Origin: Pseudothermotoga sp.
GTDB taxonomy: Bacteria > Thermotogota > Thermotogae > Thermotogales > DSM-5069
Reading direction: 5' to 3'
NCBI GenBank assembly: GCA_028276125.1
Contig: JAPYWY010000022.1
Location: 1 to 11,476, forward strand
DNA: 11,476 nt
Positions 1-6,816 of this stretch are shown here, one piece after another. The notes below the pieces were generated by a model that did not search any database, was not told where the DNA came from, and saw only the letters and a list, made by a program, of their open reading frames with translations. Numbering within the stretch: the first letter of the stretch is position 1; the number at the start of each line of letters is the position of its first letter. Made by a program: the position numbers and the translations under genes.

Positions 1-991
1 CATCCTCGTAGATCGTTTTCAGTTTCCCTCCAACGACGCTCAGATCCCTCTCGAGAGCCACTTCTCTCGCTTTCTGACCAAGACTTTTCGCAGAATCTTT
101 ATCTTCGACGAGCCTTCGAATCGCCGTTTCGAAATCTTCATTGCTCTTTCCCTTGAGACAATTTACACCATTTTGCAACCAACCCTCGTAGACCGGTATA
201 TCTCTCACAACGACGGAGCATTCGCACGACAAAGCTTCCAGCACCGCGATACCTTCATTCTCTTCGTACGAGGGGAAAAAGAAAACATCGGCAGCGGAGT
301 ACGCCCCGACCAGCTCCTCCTGTGGCATGAAACCGGGAAAGACTACGTTCAATGGTGGATCTTTCAAGATCCGCTGCACATCTCTCGGCAGCAGTGTGGC
401 GATGCCCTTCGAGCCGATCCAAACGAAGTGGTACTCTTTCAACTTGCTCGCCACTTCAACAAAGTCATGTATACCCTTTCTCTTGAAAGGTAGTGCGACG
501 CACAGTATCAACGGACCTGACAAACCTATCTTTTCTCTAAATTGTTTCGCCTTTTTCTCGTCTCTCCTGAAGAACTCGGTGTCTACACCGTTCGATATGA
601 CCTCTCCAGGCACTCTCACACCGTAGCTCCTTATGACCTTCTCCGTGTAGGGTGTTGGGAACAACAAGAAGTTCGCCTTCGAGTAGATCCTGCGCAGAGA
701 GAACCTTGCGTACTTGGAATATGCGTTGCTGAAGAGGAAACTGTTCCTTATGTCTTCGGCGGTGGTGTGAACGTGCCAAACGATCGGGATGTTCCTCGAT
801 CGACAACTGCTGGCCACGAATCTTGCCCCAGGTCCAACCGTGTTGATGTGTGCTAAATCGTACTTGTCCTCTATATCGAGCGTGAAGTCAACGTTTGCTC
901 TCTTCAATGCCTCCATCTGGTGTTTCAATGCGACGCCGATTCCAGACCTCGACAGAAGCTTCTTTGCCTCCGCATAGAGCAGAACTTTCAT
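1..991 (-). CDS. GT4-family glycosyltransferase, probably glycolipid synthase (3' end outside window)
   Basis: It probably transfers a sugar from a nucleotide-sugar donor in the cytoplasm or at the inner membrane face. The frame is open for 330 codons from the ATG at 991 to the window edge, so the C-terminus is missing. The N-terminal half begins MKVLLYAEAKKLLSRSGIG and has an HVHTTAED stretch near residue 73 and ISNGVDTEFF near 132. The C-terminal Rossmann half has KRKGIHDF near 170 and the GT-B donor-site EX7E motif at E244/E252 inside SYEENEGIAVLEAL. No signal peptide or membrane helix is seen. The start is supported by GGGGAGG 5 nt upstream. The pattern recalls the GT4 enzymes that add the second sugar to glucosyl-diacylglycerol (CpoA-like in streptococci), but that substrate is inferred from remembered similarity. 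It lies 131 nt downstream of recG on the same strand, across an antisense tRNA. I see no clear promoter of its own. Confidence 0.9.
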   Translation of the reverse strand, partial: MKVLLYAEAKKLLSRSGIGVALKHQMEALKRANVDFTLDIEDKYDLAHINTVGPGARFVASSCRSRNIPIVWHVHTTAEDIRNSFLFSNAYSKYARFSLRRIYSKANFLLFPTPYTEKVIRSYGVRVPGEVISNGVDTEFFRRDEKKAKQFREKIGLSGPLILCVALPFKRKGIHDFVEVASKLKEYHFVWIGSKGIATLLPRDVQRILKDPPLNVVFPGFMPQEELVGAYSAADVFFFPSYEENEGIAVLEALSCECSVVVRDIPVYEGWLQNGVNCLKGKSNEDFETAIRRLVEDKDSAKSLGQKAREVALERDLSVVGGKLKTIYED

Positions 992-1003
992 ATCTTCCTC
1001 CCC

Positions 1004-1032
1004 TTGAAATGCTCCAACACAAATGGTACAAT
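1004..1032 (+). promoter_or_regulatory. Sigma-A-type promoter of tRNA-Val
   Basis: TTGAAA (1004-1009) and TACAAT (1027-1032) are separated by exactly 17 nt, each one base from consensus. The predicted start near 1039 lies about 7 nt before the tRNA 5' end, leaving a very short leader for RNase P. The -35 box directly abuts the Shine-Dalgarno of the divergent glycosyltransferase gene. Confidence 0.75.
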
Positions 1033-1045
1033 TTTCTTGCGAGTT

Positions 1046-1120
1046 GGGTGCGTAGCTCAGAGGGAGAGCGCTTCCCTCACGAGGAAGAGGCCGCAGGTTC
1101 GATTCCTGCCGCACCCACCA
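1046..1120 (+). tRNA. tRNA-Val (anticodon CAC)
   Basis: A full cloverleaf can be drawn by hand. The acceptor stem is GGGTGCG/CGCACCC. The D stem is GCTC/GAGC with a 7-nt loop containing GGG. The anticodon stem is CTTCC/GGAAG around loop CTCACGA, giving anticodon CAC (34-36), which reads GUG valine codons. The variable loop is AGGCC, and the T arm is GCAGG-TTCGATT-CCTGC. The discriminator is A, and CCA is encoded (1118-1120). Valine identity fits A35, C36 and A73. Position 37 is G, whereas most tRNA-Val have A there. The gene is head-on to recG, with only 2 nt between the CCA end and the recG stop codon. I see no terminator downstream. Confidence 0.95.
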
Positions 1121-1122
1121 TT

Positions 1123-3492
1123 TTATCCCACTTTCACCAGTTTCAATCTCTCACCGTAGATTCTTTGAACCTTTTCGATCAGGTCTTCGAATCTACCCAA
1201 GTTCTTCATCACGAATTCAGCGTCTTCTCTCGCTCTGAAAAGGAGTTGTTTGTCCCTTATCAAATCGGCCACCTTTAGATCTGGTAGTCCGTGCTGTCTC
1301 AGACCGAGTATTTCGCCTGGCCCTCTCAGTTTCATATCGTACTCAGCGACCTCGAAACCGTTCTTGGTGCTTGCGAAGTACCTGAGCCTTTCCAGTGCGT
1401 CTTCGTCCACGTTGCCCACGACCAAGAAGCAGTAGCCTTGCTTGTCACTTCTACCGATCCTTCCTCTAAGTTGGTGAAGTTGCGCCAATCCGAACCTCTC
1501 TGGGTTCTCGATGACCATCACGGTCGCGTTCGGCACGTCTATACCCACCTCGATGACCGTCGTCGAAACGAGTATATCGAAGTCACCGCGAGCGAACTTC
1601 TCCATCACCGAGTCCTTTTCTTGCTGACTCATCCTACCGTGCAGCAAGCCGATCCTCAAGTTTTTGAAAACCTCGCTCGACAACTTCTCGTACATCTGAG
1701 TTGCCGCCTTCACCTGCAACTTGTCCGACTCCTCTATCAGTGGATACACTATGAACGCCTGATTGCCGTCCGCCACCTCCTTTCTGACGAAATCGAACAC
1801 TTGGTCTATCTTGGTCACACTCACCAGGATCGTTTTGACGTCTTTCCTTCCAGGCGGCATCTCATCGATGATCGTTAAATCCAGATCACCATAGACAGCC
1901 AGCGCGAGAGTCCTCGGTATGGGTGTTGCCGTCATGACGAGCGTGTCCACCGCGGTACCTTTACTGATCAAAGCCTCTCTCTGTCTAACGCCAAATCTGT
2001 GCTGCTCGTCTATGATCACGAGTCCCAAATTGTTGAACTCGACATCTTCCTGAATGAGCGTATGGGTACCTATGACAACGGAAAGTTCTCCGTTCTTCAA
2101 AAGTTTCTTGATCCTCTCCTTCTCGCTCCCGCTCGTTTCACCCAAGAGCAAAGCTGTCTTGATGCCCAAGTTCTCGAAGCTCGGAGCCATCCTCCTGTAA
2201 TGTTGTGTGGCGAGGATCGAGGTCGGCGCCATGACAGCCGCTTGAAAACCAGCCTCAAAGTTGTCAACGATCGCCAGCTGTGCCACCACGGTCTTGCCAC
2301 AGCCGACATCACCTTGGAGCAATCTGCTCATGGGACGCGTCGAGCGAAGATCTTGTCTTATCTCTTCGTGAGCCCTTTTCTGCGCGTTCGTCAACTCAAA
2401 GGGAAGGCTCTTCAAAAACTCGTGCGCAAGTTTTCCTTCGATCTTCTTCGCCACGCCACCTATGGAATCCAACGCGTGCCTCGAAAGCAACATCGCCAGC
2501 TGTAGATAGAGCAGTTCTTCGTAGGCGAGTCTCTCTCTGGACTTTTCCAGTTGGTGCATCGTCTTTGGAAAGTGCATCCCGTACAGTGCAGTGGCCAGAT
2601 CGATGAGTTTCCTTCTTTCGATGAGCTCAAAAGACAGTTCATCCTGAACGTTGGCAACGCAGTCTATGTTCTGGCGAACTATCCTACGAAATTCTTTCTG
2701 GCTCACACCCTCCGTGAGCGAATAGATTGGAAGTATCTCGAGCGTACTCGAGTTCTCGATTAACTCAACTTCGGGATTGACGATCTCCAAGCCTCCGAAC
2801 ATGCCCTTCTTCACAGTTCCTGTCACGTAAACTTCTTTCCCTTTGAGGGTTTGAAGCTGTCTGTAGACGAACTCTTGGTTGAACCACTTCAACAGAACAT
2901 GGTGTATGCCATCCGCGAGCACCGCCCCAATGATCTTCATGCCCGAAACATCTTTCATCTCCACGCTGGATATCTTTCCCCTCGTGGTGACCTTCTCGCC
3001 CAGCAAAAGGTCCTTCAACGGCAACACTCTGCGCCGATCTTCGTAGTCTCGAGGAAAGTAAAACACCAGATCCTTCAAGCTGTTTATCTCAAGCTTGCGC
3101 AGCAGCTTTTCCCTCTTTGGGCCAACGCCACGAGCGTACTTTATGTCCAAAGAGAGTTGCTTTGCATTGGATGGGTCAGCTCGTGCGAAGAAATACCAAG
3201 ATCTGTACCTCTCGATCATGCCCAAAGCGTTGGTCAAACGCTTGAGGGCACGTTCTTTCGAAAGTTCCACAGTCGGCTTCAGATAATCGAGCAGTTCAAA
3301 CAATTTTTCACGTGCATCTGTGTCCTCCAACAGGGGATCTTGGAGGAACTCTCGCTGCTTGCTGATCCACTCAGAAAGTTGCTCGAGAGATGTTCGATGG
3401 TCCAGCACACTCAAAAGGAGTTCCTCGAGGTCTTTGAGAAACTCTTCAACGAGTATGGGTCGCATGGACAGAGGTTCTTGTGCTTTTTTCAT
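1123..3492 (-). CDS. recG: ATP-dependent DNA helicase RecG
   Basis: RecG is a superfamily 2 DNA translocase that remodels stalled replication forks and Holliday junctions. The 789 residues fit the family, with an N-terminal extension like Thermotoga RecG. Seen in order: an alpha-helical N-terminal extension (1-110), a helix-hairpin-helix-like RGVGPKREKLLRKL (121-134), an OB-fold wedge domain (about 160-245), the AAxx-type helicase entry LTNAQKRAHEEI (367-378), Walker A GDVGCGKT (394-401), APTSILATQH (422-431), Walker B DEQH (495-498), TATPIPR (521-527), and the second RecA lobe with STTVIEVGIDVP (643-654) and QLHQLRGRIGR (671-681). Walker A carries Cys398 where Ser is usual. The annotated ATG has only a weak GGTG upstream; an alternative ATG at codon 10 (3465) has no better site. 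The start overlaps a small upstream ORF by 47 nt, suggesting translational coupling. It is the last gene of the MBL-hpt-small ORF-recG run. Confidence 0.97.
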   Translation of the reverse strand: MKKAQEPLSMRPILVEEFLKDLEELLLSVLDHRTSLEQLSEWISKQREFLQDPLLEDTDAREKLFELLDYLKPTVELSKERALKRLTNALGMIERYRSWYFFARADPSNAKQLSLDIKYARGVGPKREKLLRKLEINSLKDLVFYFPRDYEDRRRVLPLKDLLLGEKVTTRGKISSVEMKDVSGMKIIGAVLADGIHHVLLKWFNQEFVYRQLQTLKGKEVYVTGTVKKGMFGGLEIVNPEVELIENSSTLEILPIYSLTEGVSQKEFRRIVRQNIDCVANVQDELSFELIERRKLIDLATALYGMHFPKTMHQLEKSRERLAYEELLYLQLAMLLSRHALDSIGGVAKKIEGKLAHEFLKSLPFELTNAQKRAHEEIRQDLRSTRPMSRLLQGDVGCGKTVVAQLAIVDNFEAGFQAAVMAPTSILATQHYRRMAPSFENLGIKTALLLGETSGSEKERIKKLLKNGELSVVIGTHTLIQEDVEFNNLGLVIIDEQHRFGVRQREALISKGTAVDTLVMTATPIPRTLALAVYGDLDLTIIDEMPPGRKDVKTILVSVTKIDQVFDFVRKEVADGNQAFIVYPLIEESDKLQVKAATQMYEKLSSEVFKNLRIGLLHGRMSQQEKDSVMEKFARGDFDILVSTTVIEVGIDVPNATVMVIENPERFGLAQLHQLRGRIGRSDKQGYCFLVVGNVDEDALERLRYFASTKNGFEVAEYDMKLRGPGEILGLRQHGLPDLKVADLIRDKQLLFRAREDAEFVMKNLGRFEDLIEKVQRIYGERLKLVKVG

Positions 3493-3598
3493 AGATCACA
3501 CCAACTTTTGCTTTGATCAACTGATCGAGACAGACGAGGAGGGTCGAAACGACCAGAGCCAGGACTATGCTCGCAGCGATCATGAAACCTTTCTTCAT
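3446..3598 (-). CDS. Small single-pass membrane protein (50 aa), unknown function
   Basis: I do not recognise this protein. The ATG (3598-3596) overlaps the hpt stop in an ATGA arrangement, typical of translational coupling, and the frame runs 50 codons to a TGA at 3448-3446. The product starts MKKGFM and then has one long hydrophobic stretch, about residues 5-24 (FMIAASIVLALVVSTLLVCL), predicted to be a membrane helix with lysines on the N-terminal side. A short polar tail follows, of which the last 15 or so residues overlap the recG start in another frame. The ORF fills the otherwise empty 102-nt gap between hpt and recG, which supports it being real. Against it, there is no strong Shine-Dalgarno beyond coupling, the 47-nt overlap with recG is long, and the protein is short. 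Confidence 0.5.
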   Translation of the reverse strand: MKKGFMIAASIVLALVVSTLLVCLDQLIKAKVGVIYEKSTRTSVHATHTR

Positions 3599-4113
3599 GT
3601 GTTCTTCAGATATCCTATGTATGGAAGATTTCTGTACTTCTCGTCGTAATCCAAACCGTAACCGATCAAGAACACGTCCTGAACCTTGAAGCCAACGAAG
3701 TCGATGGGGATACCGTGCTGGTATTTTTCCTTCTCTACGAGAGTGACGACTTTCAAATCCGCAGGCTTGTATTTCTTCAGATAGTTCAAGATGTACCTGA
3801 GCGTATTTCCAGTGTCGACTATGTCCTCCACGACGAGCACGTACTTGCCTTGAAGTGGCTCATCCACCCAAGATTTCACCCTGATCCTGCCAGAAGATTC
3901 TGTGCCTGTGTAACTCGAAACGTGCACGAAGGAGTAGTTCACGTTCATGTTCAAATTCAACATGAGCTCGCTGAAGAAATGGATCGAGCCTTTCAGAACA
4001 CAGATTGCGTGGAGCGTCTCGGTCTTACCTCTGTAGTAATTCTCGATCTCCCTCGCGAGCTGCTTGACACGCTCTTTGATGATTTTCTCATCGAGCAAGA
4101 TTTCTACGGTCAC
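3595..4113 (-). CDS. hpt: Hypoxanthine phosphoribosyltransferase
   Basis: This cytosolic purine-salvage enzyme converts hypoxanthine (often also guanine) plus PRPP to IMP/GMP and pyrophosphate. The 172-residue length is typical of bacterial Hpt. The type I PRTase signature is clear: LKGS (40-43, the pyrophosphate loop), the flexible loop SSYTGTESSG (66-75), the PRPP-binding motif VVEDIVDTGNTL (94-105) with its paired acidic residues, then KVQDVFLIGYGLDYDEKYRN (143-162), which holds the purine-contacting part of the hood. The start is GTG at 4113-4111, supported by AAAGGAGG about 7 nt upstream; this site lies directly after the upstream MBL-fold stop codon. The gap to that gene is 13 nt, and the 3' end overlaps the small membrane ORF by 4 nt, so the genes are almost certainly one operon. 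Adjacency to recG and an MBL-fold gene does not suggest a shared pathway. Confidence 0.96.
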   Translation of the reverse strand: MTVEILLDEKIIKERVKQLAREIENYYRGKTETLHAICVLKGSIHFFSELMLNLNMNVNYSFVHVSSYTGTESSGRIRVKSWVDEPLQGKYVLVVEDIVDTGNTLRYILNYLKKYKPADLKVVTLVEKEKYQHGIPIDFVGFKVQDVFLIGYGLDYDEKYRNLPYIGYLKNT

Positions 4114-4126
4114 AGAGAGCCTCCTT

Positions 4127-4759
4127 TCAGATGGAAGGAACGTAAACCACTGCTCGATGAGATTTTACCTCTTCCGTGAGTTCAAAGGTGCTCTCAGACA
4201 ATTTTTTAACGTTCGTGAAGAATTTCAAGAAATCCTCCACAGGTCTCAGATCGAACTTGATGTATTTGGTCTTGTAGTGCATGGGAACCACGACGTTCGG
4301 TTGCAGCTGTTCAACGATTTTTTTGGCTTCCTCGGGACCCACGGTGAAGGTACCTCCAACGGGTATCAAGAGCACGTTCACTTGGTTGATCGCTTCAACC
4401 TGTTGCGGGCTCAAAATGTGGCCAAGATCTCCAAGGTGCACCACGGTCCATTCTGGGAATTCGAACGCGAACACGATGTTCGTCCCTCTTCTGCTGCCTC
4501 CAGCTTCGTCGTGGAAGGTCTTCACACCTTTGATTTTGAGTTTCTTGAAGCTGTATTCGCCAGGTTCTTTGATGAGCTGAAAGTCTCCCTTGAGCAGATG
4601 GTGTGCGTTGTGATCGAAGTGTTGGTGGCTCTCAGTGACAATGTCAGCAGAAACGCTCGGAACTCTGTACCCAACTGAACTGTCGAAAGGGTCTGTCAAG
4701 ATACGAACGTCTTGGTGCTCGATGAGAAAACAAGCATGTCCGAACCATGTGAGCTTCAC
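4127..4759 (-). CDS. MBL-fold metal-dependent hydrolase (UPF0173/UlaG-like)
   Basis: This is a metallo-beta-lactamase-fold protein of 210 residues, about the length of the UPF0173 group related to UlaG lactonase. The start MKLTWFGHACFLIE is characteristic of that group. The metal-binding HxHxDH motif is present as H45-Q-H47-F-D49-H50. Further likely ligands are H83 in FHDEAGGSRRG, D111 in HLGDLGH, and H161 in PMHYKT. No signal peptide is seen, so it is likely cytoplasmic. The substrate cannot be told from sequence. The start is GTG (4759-4757) with an AAGGGGG-type ribosome site about 7 nt upstream. It is the first gene of the leftward hpt-recG operon and is divergent from dnaK. The catalytic set looks intact. 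Confidence 0.92.
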   Translation of the reverse strand: MKLTWFGHACFLIEHQDVRILTDPFDSSVGYRVPSVSADIVTESHQHFDHNAHHLLKGDFQLIKEPGEYSFKKLKIKGVKTFHDEAGGSRRGTNIVFAFEFPEWTVVHLGDLGHILSPQQVEAINQVNVLLIPVGGTFTVGPEEAKKIVEQLQPNVVVPMHYKTKYIKFDLRPVEDFLKFFTNVKKLSESTFELTEEVKSHRAVVYVPSI

Positions 4760-4779
4760 TACGTTCCCCCCTTGATTCG

Positions 4780-4810
4780 ATTATAACAGGATGGTTTCAG
4801 GATCGTCCAA
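4780..4810 (-). promoter_or_regulatory. Candidate promoter of MBL-hpt-recG operon
   Basis: On the minus strand a perfect TATAAT -10 lies at 4785-4780, about 20 nt before the GTG start, leaving room for a start point near 4773 and a very short leader with the ribosome site. The only -35-like sequence is TTGGAC at 4810-4805, at an over-long 19-nt spacing. The -10 is convincing; the -35 is weak. Confidence 0.5.
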
Positions 4811-4829
4811 AGGGAGATGGTGGTGTTCG

Positions 4830-4856
4830 GTAGCAGTTATATGATACGAGTGCTAT
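4830..4856. promoter_or_regulatory. Degenerate CIRCE-like element (possible HrcA operator)
   Basis: The known CIRCE operator of the heat-shock repressor HrcA is TTAGCACTC, 9 nt, GAGTGCTAA. Here GTAGCAGTT (4830-4838) and GAGTGCTAT (4848-4856) are separated by exactly 9 nt. The left arm matches 6 of 9 bases and the right arm 8 of 9. Within the site TAGCA and TGCTA are perfect inverted copies. It lies in the dnaK upstream region, but about 85 bp above the main -35 box, farther than usual for CIRCE. A TATGAT within the spacer (4840-4845) could be a -10 box of a second promoter, although its -35 is poor. Confidence 0.45.
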
Positions 4857-4904
4857 ACAGTTTGTATGCAAAAACATTATAGCTATCTCAGTATCTACTA
4901 TACA
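4843..4904. promoter_or_regulatory. AT-rich upstream region with repeated ATAC/GTAT half-sites
   Basis: Five ATAC or GTAT half-sites occur at 4844, 4855, 4864, 4891 and 4900. TGCTATACA (4851-4859) and TGTATGCA (4863-4870) form an inverted repeat with one bulged base. CTATACA recurs at 4853 and 4898, 45 bp apart, and ATAGCTAT at 4879-4886 is a perfect palindrome. These might be operator sites or an AT-rich promoter-activating tract. No gene is visible here. Confidence 0.25.
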
Positions 4905-4940
4905 AGGTTCATCGCATTAATCAAATTTATGCACGACCCC

Positions 4941-4969
4941 TTGACAACCCATTGACACTTCCATATAAT
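4941..4969 (+). promoter_or_regulatory. Consensus sigma-A promoter of dnaK
   Basis: TTGACA (4941-4946), a 17-nt spacer and TATAAT (4964-4969) form a perfect match to the housekeeping consensus. The predicted start is near 4976, giving a leader of about 25 nt that ends in the ribosome site AGGAGGTGA. A second TTGACA sits at 4952-4957, 11 bp downstream of the first, inside the spacer and too close to the -10 to serve as its -35. Confidence 0.85.
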
Positions 4970-5000
4970 GAGGGTGGAAACGATCCAGGAGGTGAAACAA

Positions 5001-6776
5001 ATGAGTGATAGGGAATTCGTTGTGGGTATCGACCTTGGGACGACCAACTCTGTGATAGCGTGGATGAAACCAGACGGCTCGATAGAAGTCATACCGAACG
5101 CTGAAGGAAGCAGACTCACTCCTTCCATAGTTGCGTTCACGAAAACTGGTGAAATACTGGTCGGAGAACCAGCCAAGAGACAGATGATACTCAACTCCGA
5201 AAGGACCATCAAGTCCATAAAGCGGAAGATGGGTTCGGACTACAAGGTCAGGATAGACGACAAAGAATACACGCCACAGCAGATCAGCGCTTACATACTC
5301 ATGAAGATGAAAAAGGACGCCGAACAGTACCTGGGCGGCAGGATCAAGAAGGCGGTCATCACGTGTCCGGCATACTTCAACGACGCTCAGAGACAAGCAA
5401 CCAAGGAAGCTGGTCAGATAGCTGGTTTTGAGGTGCTGAGGATCATCAACGAACCGACGGCCGCTGCGCTCGCCTACGGTCTCGACAAGAAGAAGGAACA
5501 GAAGGTGTTGGTCTACGACTTGGGCGGTGGCACGTTCGACGTTTCGATCCTCGAGATCAGCGAAGGTGTCATTCAGGTCATAGCCACGAGTGGTAACAAT
5601 CATCTGGGTGGTGACGATTTCGACCAGAGGATCATCGATTGGCTTGCGGAAGAGTTCAAGAAGCAACACGGTATAGACCTGAGGGAAGACAAGCAGGCGC
5701 TTCAGAGGCTCAGAGACGCTGCGGAAAAGGCTAAGATCGAGCTTTCGACCAAGCTTGAGACGGACATAAGCTTGCCGTACATCGCTGCGACGAGCTCTGG
5801 ACCGTTGCACTTGGAGACCAGATTGACAAGGTCGCTCTACGAATCGCTCGTGAGGGACCTCGTTGAGATGACGAGAGGTCCAATCGAAAGGGCTCTCGGC
5901 GATGCGAAACTCTCGCCCAGAGATATCGACGAAGTCATACTCGTCGGTGGCATGACCAGAACTCCGATGGTCCAGAGGTTGATCTACGAGGTCTTTGGAA
6001 AAGAACCGAACAAGAGCGTCAACCCCGACGAAGCCGTCGCGATCGGTGCGGCGATACAGGCAGCCATACTCGCCGGCAGTGCCAAGGACAAAGACATCGT
6101 TCTGGTGGACGTCACACCGCTGACGCTCGGTATAGAAGTGAAAGGTGGACTCATGGAACCCATCATACCGCGCAACACGACGATACCCGTGAGAAAAAGC
6201 AAGATCTTCACCACGGCAGAGGACTTCCAGACGGAGGTGGAGATCAGAGTCTACCAAGGTGAACGAGCCATGGCGAGGGACAACATATTCCTCGGAAGCT
6301 TCAGGCTCGTGGACATACCACCGGCACCGAGAGGAGTGCCACAGATAGAAGTGACATTCGACATAGACAGCGACGGTATCGTACATGTCTCGGCGAAGGA
6401 TCTGGCATCCAACAAGGAACAATCCATGGTGGTCACGGGTAGACACAAACTGAGGGAAGATGAGATCAAAAAGATGGTCGAAGAAGCCCAGAGATACGAA
6501 GAACAAGACAAGAGGAAACGTGAAGAGGTCGAACTCAAGAACAAAGCAGACGATCTCGCCTACAGTGTGAACAAGATGCTGAAAGAACATGGTAGCAAAC
6601 TACCACAGGATCTCAAAGACAGGCTCGAAAGTCTCATAAAAGATTTGAGGGATGCGATCAACCGCGACGACATAGCAAAGGTAAAACTGCTCTTCGACGA
6701 TCTCCAGCGCGAGAGCATGAAGATAGGCCAGTATCTGTACGAAAACGTGCGCAAACAAGAACCGGGTGCTCAATGA
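5001..6776 (+). CDS. dnaK: Molecular chaperone DnaK (Hsp70)
   Basis: DnaK is the ATP-driven cytoplasmic Hsp70 that binds exposed hydrophobic segments and works with DnaJ and GrpE. The 591-residue product has the phosphate-1 loop GIDLGTTNS (9-17), phosphate-2 DLGGGTFD (173-180), the adenosine motif ILVGGMTRTPMVQ (313-325), the interdomain linker VLVDVTPL (367-374), a beta-type substrate domain (about 375-480) and a helical lid (about 480-575). The insertion of roughly 23 residues found near residue 80 in proteobacterial DnaK is absent, as in Gram-positive and Thermotoga proteins. The ATG at 5001 is chosen because AGGAGGTGA lies at ideal spacing; an in-frame ATG at 4968 sits inside the -10 box and cannot be on the main transcript. 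hsp20 follows after 40 nt with no terminator, so they are likely cotranscribed. grpE, dnaJ and hrcA are not in the window. No substitution of a key residue is seen. Confidence 0.98.
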   Translation: MSDREFVVGIDLGTTNSVIAWMKPDGSIEVIPNAEGSRLTPSIVAFTKTGEILVGEPAKRQMILNSERTIKSIKRKMGSDYKVRIDDKEYTPQQISAYILMKMKKDAEQYLGGRIKKAVITCPAYFNDAQRQATKEAGQIAGFEVLRIINEPTAAALAYGLDKKKEQKVLVYDLGGGTFDVSILEISEGVIQVIATSGNNHLGGDDFDQRIIDWLAEEFKKQHGIDLREDKQALQRLRDAAEKAKIELSTKLETDISLPYIAATSSGPLHLETRLTRSLYESLVRDLVEMTRGPIERALGDAKLSPRDIDEVILVGGMTRTPMVQRLIYEVFGKEPNKSVNPDEAVAIGAAIQAAILAGSAKDKDIVLVDVTPLTLGIEVKGGLMEPIIPRNTTIPVRKSKIFTTAEDFQTEVEIRVYQGERAMARDNIFLGSFRLVDIPPAPRGVPQIEVTFDIDSDGIVHVSAKDLASNKEQSMVVTGRHKLREDEIKKMVEEAQRYEEQDKRKREEVELKNKADDLAYSVNKMLKEHGSKLPQDLKDRLESLIKDLRDAINRDDIAKVKLLFDDLQRESMKIGQYLYENVRKQEPGAQ

Positions 6777-6816
6777 AAAATCAAATAAAAACCTGACTCG
6801 TGAAGGAGGGATGTGT

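Noticed and set aside
173..856. Several overlapping plus-strand frames of about 100 codons
   Set aside because: All lie opposite the continuous glycosyltransferase frame, which is open from 991 to the window edge and has an EX7E motif.
1291..1878. A 195-codon plus-strand frame opposite the recG C-terminus
   Set aside because: Antisense of conserved helicase motifs, with no ribosome site and no domain.
2851..3516. A 221-codon plus-strand frame opposite recG
   Set aside because: It is a shadow of recG; the minus frame has all RecG motifs and the plus translation resembles nothing I recognise.
4968..5000. An upstream in-frame ATG for dnaK at 4968
   Set aside because: The ATG lies inside the TATAAT -10 box, upstream of the predicted transcript start; the ATG at 5001 has an ideal ribosome site and gives the normal N-terminus.
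4917..6590. A 557-codon open frame on the minus strand opposite dnaK
   Set aside because: It mirrors dnaK codons, has no recognisable domain or ribosome site, and its translation has biased composition typical of antisense shadows of a highly biased gene.
6766..6816. A longer hsp20 start at GTG 6766 or ATG 6811
   Set aside because: 6766 is inside dnaK with no ribosome site, and 6811 directly touches AAGGAGGG. The ATG at 6817 has proper spacing.
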